Shown piece by piece: positions 52,983 through 61,292 of a DNA stretch of 64,000 nt; position 1 is the stretch's first letter; the number at the start of each line of letters is the position of its first letter. The stretch is from JAKIWV01 sp963773945. GTDB taxonomy: Archaea > Thermoplasmatota > Thermoplasmata > Lutacidiplasmatales > UBA184. The stretch covers positions 620,001 to 684,000 of the forward strand of contig CAVZDD010000003.1 of NCBI GenBank assembly GCA_963773945.1, given 5' to 3'. The notes under the pieces are model-generated. The model was not told the DNA's origin. It made no database searches and saw only the letters and a program-made list of their open reading frames with translations. The translations under genes and the position numbers were made by a program.

Positions 52983-54023
52983 TCAGTTAACTGCGGGATT
53001 GAGACGGTGTAGGTTCCTCACACTCTCGAGATTGGGAGCGGGGGTGAGATAACCGAGGACGAGGCCTAGGTAGTGAGCCGGGAACCTGACGCACTGCCTA
53101 ATGAACAGAAACTCCCAAAATCCGATGTTTATCCCCCAGGAGCTGGCGGCCTGGTGCCGCTCCCGGTAGACTCGACGGGCCCTGAGTCCAAGGATATTTG
53201 CCACCTGCTGACCCAGGTCAATTCTGATGGGCATGCCTTCGGCCGGCTTGAGTCGCCCGTAAAATATCTTGACCACGAGCATGTGGTTGTAGGCGTAACC
53301 GAACGACCGTCGAAGCACGAAACTGAGCGACTTCTGCGGGTGGTTGTGGTACACCTCGATTGCAGGGTCAAGCACCAATCTTCCACCGCTTCGCACAACC
53401 CGGAACGCGAATTCAATGTCCTGCTGAGAATGCAGGTCTCGGATTCCCCCAGCCGAGGCGTAGAGGGACCGAACCACGGAGCAGTTGGAAAAGCCGATGC
53501 CTGCTCCCTCCTCGATTTCGAAAGTTGGACCTCTGCCTCGGGCGGTGTTCCAGGCAAATGTGTATTTGTCACCCCCCCAGAAGACACCCCCACCTACTAG
53601 ACCGTAGCCGCGGCGATGCCATTCAACGTGCTTCGCGATCCAATCGGGTGGCACATAGATGTCGGAGTTAGTGAAGAGGACGATGTCGCTCGATGTGAGT
53701 TCGACACCGGTGTGTTGACCTTCGGGCTCCGAACACCCCCGCCGAACTACTATGCGCAATCCAGTGGCCCCGAATTCCTTGGCGAGCTCGAGCGTTCCGT
53801 CGTCAGACCCCGCATCCACTAGAATGACAGAGTACTTTTCTCGCGGATATGTTTGTGTAAAAACGCGTTGCAGGCAACCCTTAATCGTTCGAGCCGCGTT
53901 TAGCTCCGTTATCACGACCACTACAGACGGGGTTGAATCGTTAATTTGCCAGGCACCACTGGCGCTCTCGGGAATTCCCTGTTTACGCTTATCCGGTCCA
54001 TTCCCGGGAACCGAGTCAAGCAT
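52983..54023 (-). CDS. Glycosyltransferase family 2
   Basis: 346 aa. VVVVITELNAARTIKGCL, VILVDAGSDDGTLELA, DxD-type FTNSDIYVPPDWI, QQDIEFAFRV with the catalytic acid and a C-terminal amphipathic helix. Inverting transferase; sugar unknown. It has a clear paralogue at 60224-61231 in the opposite orientation, sharing GCSE-EGQ, FTNSD, VPPDWI, GY-VGG and SQQD blocks. Its gene and its paralogue flank the biosynthetic cassette. Confidence 0.86.
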   Translation of the reverse strand: MLDSVPGNGPDKRKQGIPESASGAWQINDSTPSVVVVITELNAARTIKGCLQRVFTQTYPREKYSVILVDAGSDDGTLELAKEFGATGLRIVVRRGCSEPEGQHTGVELTSSDIVLFTNSDIYVPPDWIAKHVEWHRRGYGLVGGGVFWGGDKYTFAWNTARGRGPTFEIEEGAGIGFSNCSVVRSLYASAGGIRDLHSQQDIEFAFRVVRSGGRLVLDPAIEVYHNHPQKSLSFVLRRSFGYAYNHMLVVKIFYGRLKPAEGMPIRIDLGQQVANILGLRARRVYRERHQAASSWGINIGFWEFLFIRQCVRFPAHYLGLVLGYLTPAPNLESVRNLHRLNPAVN

Positions 54024-54324
54024 ACGGTGGACTCCCAGCGCGGAGATCGACCGCAGCCGAGTTGTTCATCAAAGATCTATGATCAATCATGCAACGTCGA
54101 ACCAGTGCCACGAGGCGATAAAGCCACCGTTTTAACGGTGGAACAAGATGACGCGACACTTGCTACCGGTGAACGGGCGGCGGGGACATGACGAATCTCT
54201 CGGGTTCGGATGGATTGCACGCTCTGGGATGCCGAACTCGGTCGTTGGCCGTGCGATACGCGAAGCGCCGGCACCCGGGACGTCGAAAGCTAGATAAACG
54301 TCTCGAATCACAGAGGTCGACCAG
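54024..54324. other. Promoter region of the four-gene cassette
   Basis: 300 nt with no convincing ORF. Contains TAGATAAACG at 54291-54300, a TATA-like box 29 nt before the UDP-sugar dehydrogenase ATG, consistent with a leaderless mRNA. Confidence 0.5.
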
Positions 54325-55590
54325 ATGCGTGTCGCTGTCGTTGGGACGGGTCGTGTTGGACTTTCGTTCGCCGCCGTCGCGTCGCTACACTTTCCTACCA
54401 CTGCCATTGATACCGATAGCAATCTGGTGGCTCGGATCAACTCCAAATCTCACTTCGATGAACCAGGCCTAAACGGATGCTTGGAAGCGGGATCACTTTC
54501 AGCCACGACTGACTTCGCCGCTGTCCGCTCCGCCGACCTCGTAATCGTCTGTGTTGGTAGTCAGGAGGGGGAGAAGGGCTATTCGCCCGCACGACCCCTC
54601 GCGGCCCTGCGAAATGTCGAGCCCGAGCTTCGGGGCCCGAGCCAAATCCTCTGTGTGATGAGTACGTTGCCTCCGAGTTCGATATCGCGGGACATCCTCC
54701 CGTTCTACCGGTCGTCCGGGCTCGAGAAGCGCATTCGGGGTTTCGCCTACACTCCCGCGATGATTGCATTAGGAGAGGCTGTACGGAACTTTCAGAATCC
54801 AGATTACGTCATGATTGGCGCGAACTCGCCGGATGTAAGCGCCGAAATTGCTGAATTTTGGAGAACTATTGCCGGACCGCGTCTGCCGATAGTTACGTCG
54901 ACCATTGAAAACATCGCCGTCGCAAAGTACGCGCTAAACCTAGCGCTGGTGCTCAAGATTTCGCTGATGAACCTCACATCGGAGTTCTGCGAGCACCTCA
55001 ATGGGGACGTAGACTTGGTCGCGGAGATCTTCCGGATGGATCCTAGACTTGCGGGCCGTCAGATGTTTAGAGGAGGGCTCGGGTATGGAGGAACCTGCTT
55101 CCCGGTCGATGTTGCTGCGTTCATCACCGAGTCGGAGCGGGCAGGAATGCCATCGGAGTTTCTTCGCGCGACGCAGGTGCTCAACGACTGGCAGATTCAG
55201 CGCAGCGTGGAGCGCGTTACTGATCTGGGGATACGTCGAGTCTCGGTGCTTGGAACTGCCTTCAAAGCGAATACAGGTGTAGTCGTCAACTCCCAGGGTC
55301 TGGAAATCGCCCGCCGGCTCGCGGCTCAGAACTCGGACGTCACAGTCTACGACCCGATGGCGATGCCCGGAACCCGAGAGGCGCTCGGCGACAGGGTACG
55401 ATACGCGGAGAATCTTACGGAAGCGCTGGTTAACGCGGAGGTGGTTTTCATCGCCGTAGACTGGCCGGAGTTCCGGAACCTTCCAGCGGGGACTTTCCGG
55501 CCCGACCAGATAGTGATAGACCCGTGGAGAATTTTGCGGGACTCGCCCCCGGTAGGCCGTTACATTGGGTACGGTCTCCCCGCTCGATGA
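54325..55590 (+). CDS. UDP-glucose/UDP-ManNAc 6-dehydrogenase family protein
   Basis: 421 aa. N-terminal NAD site VVGTGRVGLSFAAVA; catalytic residues K201, N205, K211 and the nucleophile C258 in GGLGYGGTCFPVDVAAF; C-terminal UDP-binding domain with GTAFKANTGVVVNSQGLEIA. Oxidises C6 of a UDP-sugar twice to the uronic acid. The usual KxDT of the C-terminal loop reads KANTGV, so specificity may differ. First gene of a coupled cassette; stop overlaps the next start by 4 nt. Confidence 0.88.
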   Translation: MRVAVVGTGRVGLSFAAVASLHFPTTAIDTDSNLVARINSKSHFDEPGLNGCLEAGSLSATTDFAAVRSADLVIVCVGSQEGEKGYSPARPLAALRNVEPELRGPSQILCVMSTLPPSSISRDILPFYRSSGLEKRIRGFAYTPAMIALGEAVRNFQNPDYVMIGANSPDVSAEIAEFWRTIAGPRLPIVTSTIENIAVAKYALNLALVLKISLMNLTSEFCEHLNGDVDLVAEIFRMDPRLAGRQMFRGGLGYGGTCFPVDVAAFITESERAGMPSEFLRATQVLNDWQIQRSVERVTDLGIRRVSVLGTAFKANTGVVVNSQGLEIARRLAAQNSDVTVYDPMAMPGTREALGDRVRYAENLTEALVNAEVVFIAVDWPEFRNLPAGTFRPDQIVIDPWRILRDSPPVGRYIGYGLPAR

Positions 55591-56798
55591 AATCAGTTCG
55601 CTCCCATTCGTGGGCGTTTCGGGACCAGCTCGCTCTGGCACAGGTCGCGGACACTTCGACCCTCATGGCAGAACCTTGGCGAATCTTTTTCGCGCGCACC
55701 TTGAACTGGAAGTACGCCCGGCGGCGCAACCTCCAACTTCAACTTCTCCGTGCGCTGTCAACCGAGTTCGACCTGGGAATCAATAACTGGAACGAGTTCG
55801 AGGCAACGCCACAGACCACCAAGTCGGACCTGCTGGGCTTTGAGGCCCACAATGTGCGGGGCGCAATCCTACACCAAACTTCCGGCAGTTCCGGCACACC
55901 CTTCGAGTTTTACCGCGATCAGTCCCTCGAACCGATTGACGCCGCAATCTTTGACAGGGCGTGGAGAATGGTCGGCCGACGGCACGAACCTGTTCTTCGA
56001 CTCGTTTCAGGACCACCTAAGTGGCGGTTCTACGATGCTCTTCGGAATGTCTATCCGATGAACTATCGAACTGTCGACGACTCCTACGTAGATTGGGTTG
56101 TGCGCTTCCAGCCCTACCTCATCCATGGCGTTGCGGGGGCAGTCCGTGATCTCGTTGAACGAGTTTGGGCCGCCGGATACGGGAACATTCTGCGTAGGAC
56201 GAATCTCTACTTGATGAGTGAAGATACCAAGAGCCATCGCCAGGCCCTCGCGGGCCGGGTTGGTCGGATTCACATGGGTTACGGAATATCGGAACTCCGA
56301 ACCGTGGCGTCAGAATGCAGATCCGGAACTCTCCACGTGAACATGGAAACGACGGTCGCTGAATCAATCCATGGTAGAGTCTATGTGACGAATCTTCTGA
56401 GTAAGACCGTACCTTTCTTCCGGTACGCAACAGGGGACCGGGGGGAGGTCGTGCCTAATGGCCACTGCGCTTGTGGAGTTGAATCCGATGTGATTACCGG
56501 TTTGGTCGGCAAAGCGATTGACTTCTACAATGCGCCAGGGTTTGCCCGACCCCTCGGGTGGTGGTTAGTGAGCCCCATTAGCCACGAGTATGCGGACGTG
56601 CTGCGTGCCTGGAGACTCGAAGTAATCCCCGGGGAGAGACTAATCCGACTTTACGCCGTTCCGAAGCATCGGGGCCTTCGGAAACTTGGGCCATACCTCC
56701 GATGGATGTCGAAGAACACCGGCTATCGGACCGAGGTTGTTTCGGTTACCCACTTGCCCGACTGGAGAGAGAAACTAATCCGGATCGTGATGAATTGA
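55587..56798 (+). CDS. PaaK/CapK-like adenylate-forming enzyme
   Basis: 403 aa from the ATG at 55587 (ATGA overlap). P-loop TSGSSGTPFEFYRD (about 98-111), then MGYGISELRTVASEC, ATGDRGEVVP and a cysteine pair CACG, in the order of phenylacetate-CoA ligase-like proteins. CapK-type members sit in polysaccharide operons. It should activate a carboxyl group as an acyl-adenylate. No thioester-binding C-terminal motif is obvious, so amide formation is possible. Stop overlaps the next start (TTGA). Confidence 0.82.
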   Translation: MKSVRSHSWAFRDQLALAQVADTSTLMAEPWRIFFARTLNWKYARRRNLQLQLLRALSTEFDLGINNWNEFEATPQTTKSDLLGFEAHNVRGAILHQTSGSSGTPFEFYRDQSLEPIDAAIFDRAWRMVGRRHEPVLRLVSGPPKWRFYDALRNVYPMNYRTVDDSYVDWVVRFQPYLIHGVAGAVRDLVERVWAAGYGNILRRTNLYLMSEDTKSHRQALAGRVGRIHMGYGISELRTVASECRSGTLHVNMETTVAESIHGRVYVTNLLSKTVPFFRYATGDRGEVVPNGHCACGVESDVITGLVGKAIDFYNAPGFARPLGWWLVSPISHEYADVLRAWRLEVIPGERLIRLYAVPKHRGLRKLGPYLRWMSKNTGYRTEVVSVTHLPDWREKLIRIVMN

Positions 56799-57868
56799 CC
56801 GAGGGGCTCCATGGCGGAGAACTAGAGTGGGTCATCGCGGCACGACGCAAGGTCCCTGTTGAGAGTCTCACGAGTTTTGCCAATACGGTGGCCCCCGTCA
56901 TGCCCAGGCAAGTCTTCGATCTACGACGGGAGTTCCGACGCCTGTACCTTTATTCCCCGCGTGATCCGTTGGAAGTTAGACAGGCAATCGGCAAGTTTTC
57001 GGCCGTTTCGAGCGACAGTGTAGTCGTTGGGGCAGGCTCTACAGAACTTATTCACCTCTTCTTCCAAACCATTAGCCCCGGGCACGTGATCATTCCTGTG
57101 CCGACCTATAGTGAGTACGCCTCGGCAGCCAAGCAGTGGGATTGCCCTACCACCCTCGTAAAACTCACCCCGGACTTCGACCTGGATCTTGAGGCCATCT
57201 CGGAAGTCATCACTCACAAGACCCGCGCAATCGTGGTGTGTAACCCGAACAACCCGACGGGGCGCCTCTACACCCCCGCTAAGTTACTCGCACTCGCAAG
57301 GTTGGCCGACGCCGCAGGGGCCTACCTGCTGATCGATGAGGCGTACCTTGGTTTTGTGCCAGATGACCGAAGTCATTCCATGGCTGCCCAAACCCGCCGA
57401 CATAGGGTGGTCGTCGTTGACAGCGTATCGAAACTTTCCGGAGCGCCCTCCCTCCGAGTCGGCTGGATGATCGGCCCTCCTGCGTTCCTGCGCGGGCTAA
57501 GCCGCAGAAGAGTCCCCGGTACCCTGAGCAATCTCTCATTGTGGCTTGTCGGGCCGCTCCTTGCAGCGACGGCGCATCGACATTCCATGCAGCGGCTAAT
57601 CGCCCGCGAAAGAGGGTACCTTGAGAAAGAGCTTTCCCGAATTTCGGGGCTCACGGTCACCCCTTCTGACTGCAACTTCATTCTAGTCCGTTTAAGTCGC
57701 GACGGTCCCGATTCCAATCAGCTCTCGGATCGACTCGGCAAGAAGGGCCTCGTCATCCGTGCTGCAGGGAACATTTCCGGTCTGAATCGGAGGTACTTCA
57801 GGGTCACGGTGCGGACTCACGCGGACAACGTCAAGTTAGTGCACGCATTGCGGAGAGCACTAACGTGA
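56795..57868 (+). CDS. Class I PLP enzyme, CobD/HisC-like (threonine-phosphate decarboxylase or aminotransferase type)
   Basis: 357 aa from a TTG at 56795 that overlaps the preceding stop (TTGA). Begins LTEGLHGGE, the HGG opening of CobD-like proteins. VVCNPNNPTGRLY (about 147-159), LIDEAYLGF, and the PLP lysine in DSVSKLSGAPSLRVGW (about K213) are intact. Could decarboxylate threonine or serine phosphate to an amino-alcohol phosphate, or transaminate a phosphate ester as HisC does. No cobamide or histidine genes are nearby. Confidence 0.82.
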   Translation: MTEGLHGGELEWVIAARRKVPVESLTSFANTVAPVMPRQVFDLRREFRRLYLYSPRDPLEVRQAIGKFSAVSSDSVVVGAGSTELIHLFFQTISPGHVIIPVPTYSEYASAAKQWDCPTTLVKLTPDFDLDLEAISEVITHKTRAIVVCNPNNPTGRLYTPAKLLALARLADAAGAYLLIDEAYLGFVPDDRSHSMAAQTRRHRVVVVDSVSKLSGAPSLRVGWMIGPPAFLRGLSRRRVPGTLSNLSLWLVGPLLAATAHRHSMQRLIARERGYLEKELSRISGLTVTPSDCNFILVRLSRDGPDSNQLSDRLGKKGLVIRAAGNISGLNRRYFRVTVRTHADNVKLVHALRRALT

Positions 57869-58329
57869 CCGCGACCCTCTTCGTCGACCTCGACGATACG
57901 CTCCTCCTCCCGGGTCGCCTCTCGCGAATGATGTGGCGGCTCGCCAAATTTTTCCAGAACCAGGGTCGTGACGACCAACGACCGAACCCTTCCGTGTTGG
58001 CCGCCATGCACCGGTACGAGCACATTATCCTAGTAACCAGTCGAGACGTGTCAGACAGGGAGCGTACTCTCCGCCTCCTTGCTAAGCACGGGATTCGGGT
58101 CGCGGATGTGCGGTTCTGCCCACGCCAGGAAGTCTTCAAGGACTGGAAGGGTCGATTGATCGAGAAAACCGCACCAGAAGGCCCCGTGGATTGGATGGAT
58201 GACATGTTCAACCAAACGGGCCCCGTCACTATCAGCCCGGGACCAGGCGGGAGAGAGGTGCAGGGCCTTCCTGTACCAGGCGCACAGGGGCCACGGTCAC
58301 CCCAACGGTCCGAGTCACCATCCCTTTGA
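57865..58329 (+). CDS. HAD-superfamily phosphatase
   Basis: 154 aa from a GTG overlapping the previous stop (GTGA). Catalytic DLDDT at 8-12, TSRD as motif II, a lysine in FKDWKGRL (motif III) and DWMDDMFN (motif IV) complete a minimal HAD phosphatase. It would remove a phosphate, plausibly from the product of the PLP enzyme. The last 30 residues (PGPGGREVQGLPVP...) look like noise, so a frameshift or sequencing error near 58235 may hide the true end. Confidence 0.75.
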   Translation: MTATLFVDLDDTLLLPGRLSRMMWRLAKFFQNQGRDDQRPNPSVLAAMHRYEHIILVTSRDVSDRERTLRLLAKHGIRVADVRFCPRQEVFKDWKGRLIEKTAPEGPVDWMDDMFNQTGPVTISPGPGGREVQGLPVPGAQGPRSPQRSESPSL

Positions 58330-58374
58330 AACCGGGGCGATCTCCGATTGCCGCCGCTGGGTTTACCGAGGTCG

Positions 58375-60012
58375 CTAGAACCCTTTGCCGGATTCTTCCA
58401 GCTTCGTGGGCCCATTGAGAGCCTGGTAGAGGGATTCCGGTGGCTTGGCCTTCCAGCAGACGCGGGCCAGTGCCTCACCAAACCACCGCGGCAGGTGCAG
58501 CGAGGTTGAAACCGTCCGGACGTCCAATTTTGTGAGCTCACCCGTCGCGGCAAGAATCAGGCCAAAAAGGGTCCACCCGACAACTACTCCGACGATGAGG
58601 TGTAACAGGGGCTCGGAGGAAAAGGGTAGGTCGACCAAGAAGCCTGTCGCCAACCCCAAAGCGCCCGCAACCGAAACCCAGCCAGCTGAGCGCAGGGGCA
58701 GCCCCACCTCCATGATCGCGAAAAGGAAGTAGAGGTTAGCCGCGAGTCCGACTATGGACGAGATCAAGACCGCGATCGAGGTGGCAACCAACACCCCGCC
58801 GCCGAGGAAGGATGCCGCCGAGAACAGTAGAAGGAATGCAATCCCAAAGAGAGTTATTGTCTGAAATCCCGCGATGTACAGTTCCAGACGTTGTCGACCG
58901 ACTGCGACGAGCGACGTGTAGATTAGAACGGAGAGGGAGGCCGGAATCACGCTGATGGCGAGGACCGCCAACGCACCTGACCCCGGCAAGTACTGCGGGT
59001 TCGTGAAAACGTGAATGAGGTCAGTTCGGTAGGTCGCGATTGCGGCGGCGGTGGGTACCACCAGCATCATTCCGAACCGGAGGATCCGGATGGTCTGAAG
59101 TCGGATCTCGGAAAAGGCCCGTCGATGGTGCAGCCCGGAGATGAGAGGAAACAACGGAGTGGCAATCGCACTTGCGAGTGAAAGCGCGACCACTCGGAAT
59201 CCATTCGCGGCATTGAAGATATTGAACTCGCGCACGCCCGCCGCAATTTCCACGATGAACGGAACGGAGTTGGTCACGAGGTAGGCCAGCCCAAGGCTGC
59301 CCATCAATGGCCAGGCAAACCGCACCATGGATCGCGCCTCGGACCCTCGATACCGGTCCATTTGGGGGAGGATCGACGGAAGACTGTACAATGCAGAGAC
59401 CCCAGCACCCGCAAGATACGCCAAGGCAATCGCCCATAGATTGGGCTCGAAGATAGCGACAACGAGTAGCAGAGGAGTTCGAACCGCGACTTCAACTATG
59501 GACGGGTACTGCGCTCGGACAGAATCTCCTTGGGCGACAAACAACTGAGCGTACACCGCTGGCAAAGACCAGAGAATAGGCAACGCGAGTATCGCCGCGG
59601 CAATCGCTAGCAATTCGACGGTGCCGGCCAAGGTCCGCCCGGCGATAGAGACGGGCGCCAGTAGGAGAATCAGAATCGCGGCCACTCCTACGATAGCGAA
59701 TCGGAGAACAACGTAGGTCGCGGTGATATCGACTGGTGACTTCCCACGAGCGATGAGAAAGGTGTAGGCCGAACCGATTCGAAGGTCGCCGACGCTACTG
59801 ATGGAGCTGGCAATCAAGAGGAACAGCTGAACCGTTCCGAGCAGCTCTTGGCCTTGGCTTGACACCCCGACGAACTTGTAGAGGAAGACACTCCCGACGA
59901 ACCCGGCAATCTGAACGAGACTGCTGGCGAGGAACACGCCGACGGAGCTAAACCCAAGGGGTTGCCGAGCTTGAGGAATCCGACCATCTGAAGTCGGGGC
60001 CCTGGAAGCCAT
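58375..60012 (-). CDS. Polysaccharide flippase, Wzx/MurJ-like (MATE/MVF superfamily)
   Basis: 545 aa from the ATG at 60012 (also open to 60030). Twelve to fourteen hydrophobic helices with few charges, and a hydrophobic N-terminal LGFSSVGVFLASSLVQIAGFVGSVFLYKFVG typical of O-antigen flippases. Moves a lipid-linked glycan across the membrane. It is the only flippase in the window and belongs naturally with the glycosyltransferases. Divergent from the GT2 gene at 60224. Confidence 0.85.
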   Translation of the reverse strand: MASRAPTSDGRIPQARQPLGFSSVGVFLASSLVQIAGFVGSVFLYKFVGVSSQGQELLGTVQLFLLIASSISSVGDLRIGSAYTFLIARGKSPVDITATYVVLRFAIVGVAAILILLLAPVSIAGRTLAGTVELLAIAAAILALPILWSLPAVYAQLFVAQGDSVRAQYPSIVEVAVRTPLLLVVAIFEPNLWAIALAYLAGAGVSALYSLPSILPQMDRYRGSEARSMVRFAWPLMGSLGLAYLVTNSVPFIVEIAAGVREFNIFNAANGFRVVALSLASAIATPLFPLISGLHHRRAFSEIRLQTIRILRFGMMLVVPTAAAIATYRTDLIHVFTNPQYLPGSGALAVLAISVIPASLSVLIYTSLVAVGRQRLELYIAGFQTITLFGIAFLLLFSAASFLGGGVLVATSIAVLISSIVGLAANLYFLFAIMEVGLPLRSAGWVSVAGALGLATGFLVDLPFSSEPLLHLIVGVVVGWTLFGLILAATGELTKLDVRTVSTSLHLPRWFGEALARVCWKAKPPESLYQALNGPTKLEESGKGF

Positions 60013-60223
60013 CACGCGATCGGACCCCACCTTACCCGTGCGTCAACGGAGACAGCCCGAACTATAAGGTACCAAGCCGCGAACGGTCCTCATGATGGTC
60101 TCGGGCGTGGACGTCAGCCGGCGAATACACCTTGTACAATGGAACTCGACGACGAGTCAATTGCCGCCTGCTATAGCGAAGTCTAATGTTTGGCTCCCGG
60201 GTAATTGTTAGACAAGGCGCGGC

Positions 60224-61231
60224 ATGGGCGTACCATCGGAAGGCAACACGAGTCTTCGAACTAGCTTAGGCGATAATCGCCTTCCCTCCGCCTCGGTAGT
60301 CGTATCTGAACTCAACTCCGCATCTACTATTCGTAATTGCGTCGAGTCACTCCTCGCTCAGGACTACCCGGCCGCACTTTTCACCGTCATTCTCGTTGAC
60401 GCCGGATCGACGGACGGTACCCTCGATATCCTTCGCCAGCTGCATCATCGGAACCTTCTCGTAATGCTAGAAACCGGCTGCTCGGAATCTGAAGGGCAGC
60501 GGCTCGGCGCGGTGGCAAGTAGTACGGATTTAATTTTCTTCACGAACTCCGATGATTTCGTACCGCCGGATTGGATACGACGTCATGTCATGTGGCACAT
60601 GCAAGGATACGACATAGTTGGGGGATCAACATTCCAAAGCGGTGATGCTGTGAGCTTTTCCCGAAACGTACGCACCAACGGCTACCCGAGGCGATTCCCA
60701 ACGTCAGGCGCCGGTTTCGGGTTCGGGAACTTTTCGGTCCGGAACCAGATGCTCAAGGAGTGCGGGGGGGTAAGGTCTCTTCCGTCCCAACAGGACGCAG
60801 AGTTCGTCCAACGTGCCCTGGAACACGGCGCGTCCGCAATAATTGACCCGCGAATCGAGGTGGAGCACGACCACCCCCTTGGCACTCTCAAACAATCCTT
60901 CCTGCGATCTTACGGTTACAGTCGCAACCACCTCAACTTGCGAAACACTACGCGGACGATTTCGGCTCGGACGGACCTCACCGGGATGGGTCTCTGGGAG
61001 GTATCTGTTCCTCGTATCATTTGTGAGCTATCTGGCGCGGAACCCTGGGCTGCCTACCGCGCGTTTGTTCCCAGGCTCCCTCCTCGGATCCGGAGGCCCG
61101 GCTTTGTAGAGTTTCTATGGGATCGATTCTGGGGCTACACGGTGGCCGAGCTTGTGGCCATCCTAAATGAAAGCCTGCACCGCCGATCGAGTGATCGAGT
61201 TGTAGATCTCCATGGAAATCGTGCGATCTGA
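60224..61231 (+). CDS. Glycosyltransferase family 2 (paralogue of 52983-54023)
   Basis: 335 aa. SVVVSELNSASTIRNCV, VILVDAGSTDGTLDIL, FTNSDDFVPPDWI, LPSQQDAEFVQRAL and a C-terminal amphipathic tail. Aligns over its length with the enzyme at 53 kb. Probably adds a sugar in the same glycan series; donor unknown. A CTATAG box near 60171-60176 may be its promoter. Base composition is less GC-rich than the housekeeping genes. Confidence 0.85.
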   Translation: MGVPSEGNTSLRTSLGDNRLPSASVVVSELNSASTIRNCVESLLAQDYPAALFTVILVDAGSTDGTLDILRQLHHRNLLVMLETGCSESEGQRLGAVASSTDLIFFTNSDDFVPPDWIRRHVMWHMQGYDIVGGSTFQSGDAVSFSRNVRTNGYPRRFPTSGAGFGFGNFSVRNQMLKECGGVRSLPSQQDAEFVQRALEHGASAIIDPRIEVEHDHPLGTLKQSFLRSYGYSRNHLNLRNTTRTISARTDLTGMGLWEVSVPRIICELSGAEPWAAYRAFVPRLPPRIRRPGFVEFLWDRFWGYTVAELVAILNESLHRRSSDRVVDLHGNRAI

Positions 61232-61292
61232 TCGGGTCTTCCCAAACTGCGCTCCAGGCTGACTAGGGGCGAACGTTTGCTGCCCGTTGTTC

